Source: Mesostigma viride (lineage: Eukaryota > Streptophyta > Mesostigmatophyceae > Mesostigmatales > Mesostigmataceae). From it: a stretch of 64,000 nt of DNA. The position numbers were made by a program, and so were the translations under genes. The notes under the pieces were generated by a model that saw only the letters and a list, made by a program, of their open reading frames with translations, was not told the origin of the DNA and searched no databases. Where the stretch lies: assembly GCA_009746045.1 (NCBI GenBank), contig RPFO01000310.1:1373267-1437266 (forward strand). Reading direction: 5' to 3'. Shown here piece after piece: positions 54,633-64,000 of the stretch; the stretch's first letter is position 1, and every line of letters begins with the position of its first letter.

Positions 54633-56984
54633 GGCAGATCCAGCTCACCACAATTGGCCGGCACTCTGCCGCGTGACGACGGCTCAAACTGACTGACTGA
54701 CGTCTGACTGACTGCCGCGTGACGAACATGACAGTAGGCTAGAGGCAGTACAATAACTACTGTCCAGCCCACTTTTATAAATAATTACAGACAACACATT
54801 ATCGCCGGCCGTTGTGCCCATTCCCGACGGATTAGGTGCCGACGATGGATAAACTCGTTAGCAACACTGACACCATGGGCGAATGCGGCTAATATTTGCG
54901 AACAGCTGTGGTCAGGATGAAAATGCCGCGAATAAAAGTTCATCTGGCGCTAGCTCGACGGAACCATGTGAGTCAGATATCGCATGCTAGCAACTTGAAT
55001 GCTTGACGTCACTATATGGCAGCTTCTACGTTAGCCCTTGATTAGATGGTAAAGCATTAAAGCGGCTTCCATGCATGCAGCTGATTCTACTTGCTAGGCT
55101 GGGTTCTAACCGGTCGTCCCAGCCAATCTACCCCTTGGCAACTTAAGGGGGATTCATACAGAGAGCGAGCGTTCGGGGCTCTAAGCCCTTCGGTGGCCTG
55201 TTGCCAATTAGATGTATGACCATCGCAGCTCTCCGGAGCCGGAATCCCCCGCGTCGACGACGAGGTCGACACTCGCCATGCTTCCCCGCGTGCCCCGTCA
55301 CAGCATGTCACCCACGCTTGCCTCAACGCAACGATGGGGCTTGCCGCCGCCTGCAGCGGAACTGAAGCGGACGAGGAGTTACAGTGGGCCGCCGCCCAAG
55401 CTCACACCACCTACGCACAGCAATCCGTCGATGCGCGTGAGCAGTCTCAGCAAGTCCAAGGCGGAGCCGTTTGGGCCCCTCCCTGACCTTCCGGCTGTGC
55501 GGACAAGCCTGGACATATCTCCCGCATCTCCCACGGCGTCAGCGCCGCGAAGCCGTCGGCCGAGCATGCAAATGTCCCCTACTGGTGCCCTTGCACGCGC
55601 GAACAGCCTTGGCCAGGCCCTTGTCAATGCAAAGGAGGAGGCGGCACTGACCCTACCAACCAACCTCGAGGTATGTCTGGCTGTACAGTCAGTCACGCCT
55701 TAACTTGGGTTGGCTTAAGTTGTGCTCACGCCTTACGTTGGGTCGCATAGCATTTCGGCATTCTAAGTTCCAAGAAGTTCAGACTAGTATATTTTAGTAT
55801 CTTTAGTTCAAATTAGTTCAATTTAGTAGAACCATTCACGCCTTAAGTTTGATTCGCACCTCAAGTTGGGTTGACTCCTCACAAACCGGCTTGAATCACT
55901 GTATATTTAGTAGTACATGTAAAGAATGGTAGAATGGTGTAATAAATATTGAGAATGTTACGTTAAAATATGTACTACTCTATACACACACACACTCCAA
56001 GTTTACAACTGTGGAAGATGACCCCTCCACCCTATCTACCAACCTCGTGGTATGCCTTAACGCTTCGCAATGCCACACTTTTTTGTCTAGTCTTATCCAC
56101 AAAAGCTATCTTCTTTCTCCCGCAGCAATGCCAGGGGCCTATCATTCCTTTTAACACTCCGTCTGTAATCATGGGCGTGGCCCGTAATACGGGTGTCACC
56201 CGTAATGAAGGCCTGTGACAGTATTGGTGGATACTAAATACCTTCTAGTCAAATTTCAGATTTTATTGGATAGGATGAAAGCTAACTTCAGTGCCAACAA
56301 GAAAATCCTATTTTCACGGCCACCCCATGTCAGATGCGCCGTGGCCACCCCATGGCAACAGGCGCATTTCTGAGTACGAGTCACACCCGACGGAATTTCA
56401 CAGACGGAGTGTTAACCACCCTACACCTATCAATGAGACATTGTATATGGTGGTTCTATATACCACTAAATATATATTGAAAATTATTATTTATACTACT
56501 AAAGATACATATTCATCTATTCTTCTATGTATTATTGTGTATCTAGCTGCTATATCATATTTTGTAATGATACTCCAAATATGCTACTATTGTAATATAT
56601 ATGTATTACATAGTATATATTGTATTTATTGCTTACTTATTATATACTTCACGCGACCCAGGCGGTTTAGTTGTACCTAGGGCCCTGCGTCGGGCTGGGG
56701 AGCGGAGCCTGTTGCCTGCCTGTAGTTGTTTGCTGCACTGGCCAGCGATGGCTCTTTGCTTGTTCTTGTCTTGTGCTTTCAGTTTGTTGCCTGTCTCATA
56801 TATCATTTTCAGTGCATGTATTTAGTTCATAGTGGTATGGTCACGGTTCCAGATGGCACCTGGCTGGCTGGCTCTCACACAAAACTTACATGACCAAGGC
56901 ATGGTCCATGGATACCTAGTGTCACCTACGCATCCCATGAAATAACCCCCCTGCGCTTTAGAACAATGTAGTATGGTTGCCTCG

Positions 56985-57190
56985 GAAAGCACCATGGCAC
57001 TGACACCCCATCCATTCCTGCTGGCACCCCATCCATTCCTGTGGAACCAGCGCGCGCACTCACCTCATCCAATCCTGCTGGCGCTCAAACGATGGAACCA
57101 GCCCGCACACTCACCCCATCCTTTCCTGTGCCACTCAAATGGTGGAACCAGCGCTCGCACGCACCCCACCCACATTTCCTGCTGGCATCA
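56985..57190 (+). repeat. About 65-bp tandem repeat in PDE copy 2 intron 1
   Basis: About three units with the words CCTGCTGGC and GGAACCAGC; not expanded in the left arm. Confidence 0.75.
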
Positions 57191-57234
57191 TGGGATTGGG
57201 TCAGCTTCCATAGTTCTAGTAGCAGTGCTGTAAT

Positions 57235-57410
57235 CTTGTCTTGTGTGCCTACTATACACAATTTTGTGAGCCTATTTCAAACGGGTTTGTGTGCCTGCTA
57301 GAAGCACTTTTGTGTGCCTGTTGCGGACAGTTTTGTGTGCCTGTTGCGCACAGCCTTGTGGGCCTGCTACAGACAGTGTTTGTGCCTTTCACAAACAGTT
57401 TTGTGTCTGA
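57235..57410 (+). repeat. Degenerate minisatellite, mirror of 51262-51548
   Basis: Units of the type TTTTGTGTGCCTGTTGCGGACAG; fewer copies than in the left arm. Confidence 0.75.
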
Positions 57411-57532
57411 CAGTTATGTCTCCACCTCCCCATCTGCCTCCTCAGCGTCTTCACCAACACCGTTTCCCTAACTCCTTCCTCTCCCCTCTCTCCACCGTAC
57501 CTTCCCATCGGCCCCTTCTATGGGTCTCCTTT

Positions 57533-57559
57533 GCCCCCCCCCCCCCCCCCCCCCCCCCC
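57533..57559 (+). repeat. Poly-C run
   Basis: About 26 consecutive C. The mirror run at 51105-51119 in the left arm is shorter. Confidence 0.9.
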
Positions 57560-57859
57560 GCCCCCTGGTGTGGCCATCTCCTCCCCTTCCCTTCCCTTCC
57601 CTCCCCTTCCCTCCTCTTGCCTCCCCTTCCCGATCCCCTTCCCTTTCCTTCCCTCCCCTTCCCTCCACATCCCTCCACATCCCTCCACATCATCCATTGT
57701 CTGTGGTTCACCCGCATCTTCCTGCCTCCCCAGTCCCCTCCTTGACCCCCTCCTAAGGTCAGGGGGTCGTTGACTGTATCACCTACCTTCCCACGACCCC
57801 CTCCTCCCCATCCCCTGCGTCTGTCCATTGTGTTTTCTGCGGTGTCGTCCCTTTGACCT

Positions 57860-58470
57860 CCCCTCCCCACTCCTCCCATCTCCTTCCCTCCTCTCCCCTC
57901 TCCTCCCCACTCCCCTCTCCTCCCACTCCTCCCCTCTCCTCCCCTCTCCTACCCTCTCCTACCCTCTCCTACCCTCTCCTACCCTCTCCTACCCTCTCCT
58001 ACCCTCTCCTACCCTCTCCTACCCTCTCCTACCCTCTCCTCCCCTCTCCTCCCCTCTCCTCCCCTCTCCTCCCCTCTCCTCCCCTCTCCTCCCCTCTCCT
58101 CCCCTCTCCTCCCTCTCCTCCCCTCTCCTCCCCTCTCCTCCCCTCTCCTCCCCTCTCCTCCCCTCTCCTCCCCTCTCCTCCCCTCTCCTCCCCTCTCCTC
58201 CCCTCTCCTCCCCTCTCCTCCCCTCTCCTCCCCTCTCCTCCCCTCTCCTACCCTCTCCTACCCTCTCCTACCCTCTCCTACCCTCTCCTACCCTCTCCTA
58301 CCCTCTCCTACCCTCTCCTACCCTCTCCTACCCTCTCCTACCCTCTCCTACCCTCTCCTACCCTCTCCTACCCTCTCCTACCCTCTCCTACCCTCTCCTA
58401 CCCTCTCCTACCCTCTCCTACCCTCTCCTACCCTCTCCTACCCTCTCCTACCCTCTCCTACCCTCTCCTA
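57860..58470 (+). repeat. CCCCTCTCCT / TACCCTCTCC decamer array
   Basis: Decamers alternate in blocks: a first TACCCTCTCC block (about 57945-58030), a CCCCTCTCCT block (to about 58245), then a second TACCCTCTCC block (to about 58470). The two types differ by one base. Confidence 0.95.
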
Positions 58471-58580
58471 CCCTACCCTACCCTACCCTACCCTACCCTA
58501 CCCTACCCTACCCTACCCTACCCTACCCTACCCTACCCTACCCTACCCTACCCTACCCTACCCTACCCTACCCTACCCTA
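58471..58580 (+). repeat. CCCTA pentamer array (first block)
   Basis: About 22 CCCTA units between the decamers and the heptamer block. Confidence 0.95.
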
Positions 58581-58748
58581 CCCTAAACCCTAAACCCTAA
58601 ACCCTAAACCCTAAACCCTAAACCCTAAACCCTAAACCCTAAACCCTAAACCCTAAACCCTAAACCCTAAACCCTAAACCCTAAACCCTAAACCCTAAAC
58701 CCTAAACCCTAAACCCTAAACCCTAAACCCTAAACCCTAAACCCTAAA
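58581..58748 (+). repeat. Interstitial telomere-type CCCTAAA block, 24 units
   Basis: Exactly 24 perfect CCCTAAA heptamers, the complement of the TTTAGGG telomere repeat of land plants and many green algae. It is flanked on both sides by CCCTA pentamers and lies in an intron, so it is not a chromosome end. Confidence 0.97.
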
Positions 58749-58875
58749 CCCTGCCCTACCCTACCCTACCCTGCCCTACCCTACCCTACCCTACCCTACC
58801 CTACCCTACCCTACCCTACCCTACCCTACCCTACCCTACCCTACCCTACCCTACCCTACCCTACCCTACCCTACC
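58749..58875 (+). repeat. CCCTA pentamer array (second block)
   Basis: About 25 units with two CCCTG variants at the start. Confidence 0.95.
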
Positions 58876-59350
58876 CTTCCCTGCCCTCCCCTGCCCTGCC
58901 CTGCCCTGCCCTGCCCTGCCCTGCCCTGCCCTGCCCTGCCCTGCCCTGCCCTGCCCTGCCCTGCCCTGCCCTGCCCTGCCCTGCCCTGCCCTGCCCTGCC
59001 CTGCCCTGCCCTGCCCTGCCCTGCCCTGCCCTGCCCTGCCCTGCCCTGCCCTGCCCTGCCCTGCCCTGCCCTGCCCTGCCCTGCCCTGCCCTGCCCTGCC
59101 CTGCCCTGCCCTGCCCTGCCCTGCCCTGCCCTGCCCTGCCCTGCCCTGCCCTGCCCTGCCCTGCCCTGCCCTGCCCTGCCCTGCCCTGCCCTGCCCTGCC
59201 TGCCCTGCCCTGCCCTGCCCTGCCCTGCCCTGCCCTGCCCTGCCCTACCCTGCCCTGCCCTGCCCTGCCCTGCCCTGCCCTGCCCTCCCCTGCCCTGCCC
59301 TGCCCTGCCCTGCCCTGCCCTGCCCTCCCCTGCCCTCCCCTCCCTCCCCT
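58876..59350 (+). repeat. CCCTG pentamer array
   Basis: About 94 units, one missing base near 59200, and scattered CCCTC variants toward the end. Confidence 0.95.
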
Positions 59351-59365
59351 CCCCTACCGCACCGC

Positions 59366-59640
59366 ACCGCACCTCACCTCACCTCACCTCACCTCACCTC
59401 ACCTCACCTCACCTCACCTCACCTCACCTCACCTCACCTCACCTCACCTCACCTCACCTCACCTCACCTCACCTCACCTCACCTCACCTCACCTCACCTC
59501 ACCTCACCTCACCTCACCTCACCTCACCTCACCTCACCTCACCTCACCTCACCCAACTCACCTCACCTCACCTTGCCTCACCTCACCTCACCTTGCCTCA
59601 CCTTGCCTCACTCACCTCACCTCAACTCACCTCAGGTCAC
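59366..59640 (+). repeat. CCTCA pentamer array
   Basis: About 55 units, ending in mixed CTTGC and CTCAA variants. Confidence 0.95.
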
Positions 59641-60180
59641 CTCAACTCAACTCAACTCAACTCAACTCAACTCAACTCAACTCAACTCAACTCAACTCAA
59701 CTCACCTCAACTCAGCTCAACTCAACTCAACTCAACTCAACTCAACTCAACTCACCTCACCTCAACTCACCTCACGTCACCTCAACTCAACTCAACTCAA
59801 CTCAACTCAACTCAACTCAACTCAACTCAACTCAACTCAACTCAACTCAACTCAACTCAACTCAACTCAACTCAACTCAACTCAACTCAACTCAACTCAA
59901 CTCAACTCAACTCAACTCAACTCAACTCACCTCACCTCAACTCAACCAACTCAGCTGAACTCAAGTCAACTTAACTCAACTCAATTCAACTCAACTCAAT
60001 TCAACTCAACTCAACTCAACTCAATTCAACTCAACTCAACTCAACTCAACTCAACTCAACTCAACTCAATTCAACTCAACTCAACTCAACTCAATTCAAC
60101 TCAACTCAACTCAACTCAACTCAACTCAACTCAACTCAACTCAACTCAACTCAACTCAACTCAACTCAACTCAACTCAAC
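59641..60180 (+). repeat. CTCAA pentamer array
   Basis: About 108 units with a higher-order pattern of TTCAA variants at 59980-60095. Confidence 0.95.
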
Positions 60181-60385
60181 TCGACTCGACTCGACTTGAC
60201 TCGACTCGACTCGACTCGACTCGACTCGACTCGACTCGACTCGACTCGACTCGACTCGACTCGACTCGACTCGACTCGACTCGACTCGACTCGACTCGAC
60301 TCGACTCGACTCGACTCGACTCGACTCGACTCGACTCGACTCAACTCAACTCAACTCAACTCAACTCAACTCAACTCAACTCAAC
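60181..60385 (+). repeat. CTCGA then CTCAA pentamer arrays before the exon 2 acceptor
   Basis: CTCGA at 60181-60343, then CTCAA at 60344-60385. A C-rich tract and the acceptor AG at 60499-60500 follow. The same two blocks stand at the same place in the left arm. Confidence 0.95.
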
Positions 60386-63300
60386 CCAACTCACCTCCGC
60401 CTACCTCCCCCCCCTCCCCTTACTTCCCCCCCCCCCCCCCCCGCCCCTTCCCTTCCCCCCTCCCCCTCCCCTGGGCCTCTCCCCTCGCCTCCCCCCCCAG
60501 GTGAGCTACCAAAAATACCTGAGGACATGCGTCGGCCTCCAGAACGGCTACCTGTCGCTCGCCCTCGGCACGCTCCTCCTGCTGGCGTCCGCACTCGTCC
60601 ATGTGTTTGTCCTCTACGACAGCTTCTCCTGCGCGGGCGCCGCGATGCACCTCGCCTTTGTCCTCTCAGTCATCGCGGCAGGCGCCCTCTTGGTGCCCCT
60701 CCGACGATGGTGGCTGCGGCGACGGAACAGCGGCAGCGTCCATGGGGACGGCAGTAGTCATGGACGGAGGAGCGGCAGCGTCCATGGGGACGGCAGTAGT
60801 CATGGACGGAGGAGCGTCAGCGTCCATGGGGACGGCAGTAGTCATAGACGGAACAGCCCAACCGTGATTCTCAACCTGCCCCCAATACTGGAGCCATCGG
60901 TAATCGGCACCGCCACCTGCTGCCTCCTCATGATCGGCCAGACGGTCTGGTCCCTCCTCGACCCTTACTGCGGGTTCGAGACGTCTCCAGCGGGCCAGAT
61001 CACGGGCATGGACGGCAGCTCTGGTGTCACCTCCGTGGGCATTGCTGCCTACGACGCATTGGTGGGTGGCGCCGGAGGTGGCAGTAACGGGGAGGCCACC
61101 GGGGGTACGTTCCACAGTGTTTATCGCGGGCTATCCACTGGTGCACTCGTGACGGGGGAGCTGGCCACACTGACCCTCTGGCTGTGCACGTGCACAATCA
61201 CACTCCATGCGTTCGTGTACCTGAACCTAATCCTGTCGTCTGTGGCGGCCACCACGGCCGTCCTGTGCTTCCTCTCGTTCGCGCTGGCGTCCCTGGGCTC
61301 CATGGGGGGTCCCTGGGAGGATCGGGCCACGCTTGCGGGCTCCCACCTGCTCCCCTGCGCATTCTTCCTGCTGGCCTGCCAGCTGGCGCTGCTCCACGTC
61401 GCGTGGTGGCGACGCTCAATCGTGCTGAGCTCGTACCGGATGTACCTAAGCAGTCGCAAGATCGCGGAGCAGGCGGTCCGAAAGTCCTTCACACTTGCGA
61501 TCAACCTGATCAAGAGCCAGCGGCAGAACAGCGACCTGAAAGAGATGCTTGCGCGCGCGACCAGCCCCAAATGCCTGGATGACGTCCTGGACATGGCCAC
61601 GCCGTTGACCAAGGTCCGGCACCTGCTCACGCAGAGCATGGTGGAGGTGGACGTGCCCGCGTCGATCGTGGACACGATCAAGAGCGTGCTGGGGCTGATC
61701 GAGACGATGGGCATCTCCGACCTGAGGACGCCCGTCGGTCTGGTGGACTTTGCCGCAATGCAGGTGGGTCGAGGGAAGGAGATGTGTTTAGATCAGGCTA
61801 CCAAGAAGACATGTTTAGATGTTCCGATGAAAGTTCCGATTCTGTTTCGAGAGCACGTGCATGTGCTCGGGGGCTACTATTTTGGGGGGGAATATGGTCG
61901 CCACTTGTTTGGAGTAGCTTGGCACCTGGTGAGACTCTCCTTGCGTATGGCCTGGAGATCATCCGGCTTGTATATTTCTTGCAACAAGAGACGCCGATTC
62001 ACAACCTGTGTGGCTGTAACCGTATTGATCACCAAGGGTTAGGCCTGCGGTTGCTGCATCACATCTACGGATGCAATATCGTTACTGTACTGAATGCATG
62101 CACGCACTACCGCACACTGTGTTGTATGCGGTGCACACTACCCTCCCCCTACTGTATGAAAGGGTGCGGTATGATTGCTGTAAACAAGGTACTATCCAAC
62201 GCCCCACGCCAGGGGCTTGACCCTGAGACGACCAACTTGCGCTTATGATCTGCTTACTAGATTGCTTTGTTTCGTTTTTTCACTTGGCTTGTTTTCCCTC
62301 TTGTTTATGTAGTTTATTATTTAGGTTCTTGTAGTTATACTAGTACAGGGCCTTGACCATGAAATGACCCGCTTTTTACCCTTCTTTCTTTACGGAAGCT
62401 TGTTTTGGGTGGGGGGTTCTTTGCTTTGTCGATGTTTTATAAATTCTATGTGTCCAGGGACTTGACCCGGAAACGACCCGCTGGCTCGAGTGCAACCTGC
62501 TCACACCCAAAGCGAACGCGTCGGGACGCGAAGGCAACAGCGGTACTGCCGATGGCCACACAGTTGCCGCGACCGCCCGCAAGGCCTCCCGCATCGCGGC
62601 CAGCCGCCGTCACGAGAGCGAGAACGGCATCAACGCGTCCGACGAGGGGAGCTTCAGCCCAGCCGATGTGAGTTCTGGGAGATGACGTCTCCAGGGCAGG
62701 TCAAACGGGCATTCTCCGGGGAGCCCTACCCGCCCTTGCCACTCGGTGTCCCCAGCCAGAGGGAGGAGGAGGGGGGAAACATCAAAGGGAACGGGGGGTT
62801 GGGGAACAAGGCCCCAAGCTGGATGGCAGAAGACGCACCGCAAATGCTGTCGGCGTTCCCGTCCTCGCTGCCGCTGGATCGTAGCGTCTCTGAGGGGCCT
62901 GAGCTGCTCTCGGCGAGCGGACGTGCCGCGGACGTGCTGGGGCCCAGGATTGGGACCCACTCCTCTGGCCCGCGCCTCACCGTGACGAACATCGACTTGG
63001 ATCTGGTCGGGGGTGGTGAGGTCGACCCGTGCGGGGGTGGGGGGTAGGGGGGTTACGTCGAGCGGGGGTTTGTCCCCCCGGGAAGGGGGGGCGTGAGCTC
63101 ACGAGGGCAAACGGGAGGGAGGGAAGCGGCGGGGACATCATCCGGGACAGGTTACAGCATCAGCATTAGCGAAACGCGGGCGCGGCTGAGTGACCGGAAA
63201 GGGTCCCTGGATGGGTGGGAGCATGCGGTGGTCGAGCCGGAGAGGGAAGGAGGCAGGGAAGGAGGCAGGGAAGGAGGGAGGGAAGGAGGCAGGGAAGGAG

Positions 63301-64000
63301 GGAGGGAAGGAGGCAGCGCCCCTGTTGGATCAGGGGGGGCCTCGCGGAAATCCTTCAGCCTGGACTTGGGGTCGCTCCCGCAGCTCCCTGATGCCGAGCC
63401 TGTGCCCCCCTCGAAGGCGCCCCCACCCGCGCCCGTGGAGCCCCTGTTCCGGGCGTACCTGCCCCACCTCAATTCAGCTCGCCTATGGCTGCCATGCCCC
63501 TGGCTGTAGGGGCGATCTTGACGGCAACCCCCGTGGCTCTAGAGGCGGCGGGCCCTACCAGGGAGAGCCCGGCCCTGATCCCTCGCGATGACAGTGGCCA
63601 CGGTGGCGGTGGCAGTGTCCTCGGGAGTCACGACACTGCCGACGTCACCGCCAGCAGCGCCATGCCTCCATCCAGCAAGGACAGCGGCAGCGCTGCCGCT
63701 CGTCCGGGCGCGACACCTGGCAGCAAAGGTGCCAGCAAGGATGGGGACCGTGGACCAGCTGGCATCGCTGACAAGCCTGGGGTGGAGGCAGTGCGGGCCA
63801 TTGGGGCAATGGGGGCAATGGGGGCAGGGCGGGCAGTGCAGGCTCACCCACCAAGGGTGTTCCTGCCACGCTGGCGACCTCCACAGGTACTAGGACGCTC
63901 TCCAGTAGTACAGCAGACTATCCCGACGATGCGTCCTCCACCGGCACGGCAGGCCCTGAGGGCGGGAAGAGCGGGAGGAACGTCGGCGATGCATTGAGGA

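Larger units (their letters stand above)
52986..54761. other. Spacer between the inverted arms
   Basis: It is unique relative to the arms, so it separates two divergent PDE starts by about 2.7 kb including the arm ends. A short foldback (GGAAGAACC... and GGTTCTTCC) is at about 53350-53530. No gene recognised. It would have to contain any upstream promoter parts not shared by the arms. Confidence 0.6.
54762..64000 (+). repeat. Right arm of the large inverted duplication (cut by window end)
   Basis: Inverted copy of 46271-52985. It is about 2.5 kb longer because intron 1 gained extra sequence (55690-56640, tandem units at 56985-57185) and much longer simple repeats (57860-60385). Confidence 0.92.
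55212..64000 (+). pseudogene. Second copy of the membrane PDE gene, frameshifted (partial)
   Basis: Exons matching the left copy: 55212-55670 (153 codons), 60501-61763 (421 codons) and 62458 onward. Exon 2 is 28 codons longer because a 14-residue Ser/Gly/His repeat (SGSVHGDGSSHGRR type) is present three times instead of once. In exon 3 a 1-base deletion near 62660 gives TGA at 62683. Further 1-base deletions lie near 63040 (G run, 6 instead of 7), 63465 and 63780. Exons for the catalytic domain are outside the window. If the bases are right, this copy cannot make the full enzyme; a truncated membrane protein of about 650 residues remains possible. All four changes are single-base deletions, so an assembly error must be considered. 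Confidence 0.8.

Noticed and set aside
58581-58748. True telomere or chromosome end
   Set aside because: Flanked on both sides by pentamer repeats and then by PDE exons; only 24 units.
57828-60504. Several long plus- and minus-strand frames over the pentamer arrays
   Set aside because: Repeat translation only, inside PDE copy 2 intron 1.
61764-62248. Continuation of the PDE copy 2 exon 2 frame past 61763
   Set aside because: The left copy has the same stretch, and joining 48512 to 47819 by GT-AG keeps the frame; the read-through part is intron with a chance open frame.

Overview
The window is nuclear DNA from a eukaryote. Two large multi-exon genes have GT-AG introns and GC-rich, C/G-ending codons. 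Around them lie transposons and very long simple repeats. A block of 24 CCCTAAA units (plant/green-algal telomere type) together with the intron style suggests a repeat-rich unicellular green alga, perhaps a prasinophyte. That assignment is inference from general features; no marker gene is present.

Layout. (1) 544-14632, plus strand: the 3' part of a HECT-type E3 ubiquitin ligase gene, about 20 exons, 1480 codons visible, ending in a complete HECT domain; its 5' end lies outside the window. (2) 14633-22300: no recognisable gene; an 820-bp CCCT array, a LINE 3'-tail copy and a TAAG microsatellite. (3) 22307-33810: a complete Ty1/copia-type LTR retrotransposon on the minus strand, with about 700-bp LTRs and a 5-bp target duplication. 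It is broken by a nested hAT-like element (8-bp duplication, 15-bp inverted repeats), by a second inverted-repeat element (TA duplication), and by a tRNA-derived SINE in its 3' region. Its protease motif lies between integrase and reverse transcriptase. It interrupts an older reading frame of unknown function. (4) 34300-38015: a decayed LINE (endonuclease, reverse transcriptase, C-terminal region). (5) 38640-39990: foldback/MITE-like repeats, a second SINE copy and another reverse-transcriptase fragment. (6) 40195-52523, minus strand: an intact 7-exon gene for a 1500-residue membrane-anchored class I cyclic-nucleotide phosphodiesterase (PDE). (7) 52986-54761: the spacer of a large inverted duplication. 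(8) 54762-64000, plus strand: the mirror copy of the PDE gene, cut by the window end and carrying at least four 1-base deletions, so probably a pseudogene.

The strongest unexplained signals are three. Exon edges are repeatedly copied as decaying tandem 'echoes' into adjacent introns or 3' flanks, in both large genes. Intron 1 of the PDE copies holds an ordered series of pentamer repeats changing by about one base per block, with the telomere-type heptamer block inside. The two inverted arms differ: the arm with the broken gene has the far larger intronic expansions. The genes are not an operon; the likely functional products are a ubiquitin ligase and a membrane PDE that would terminate cAMP/cGMP signals.
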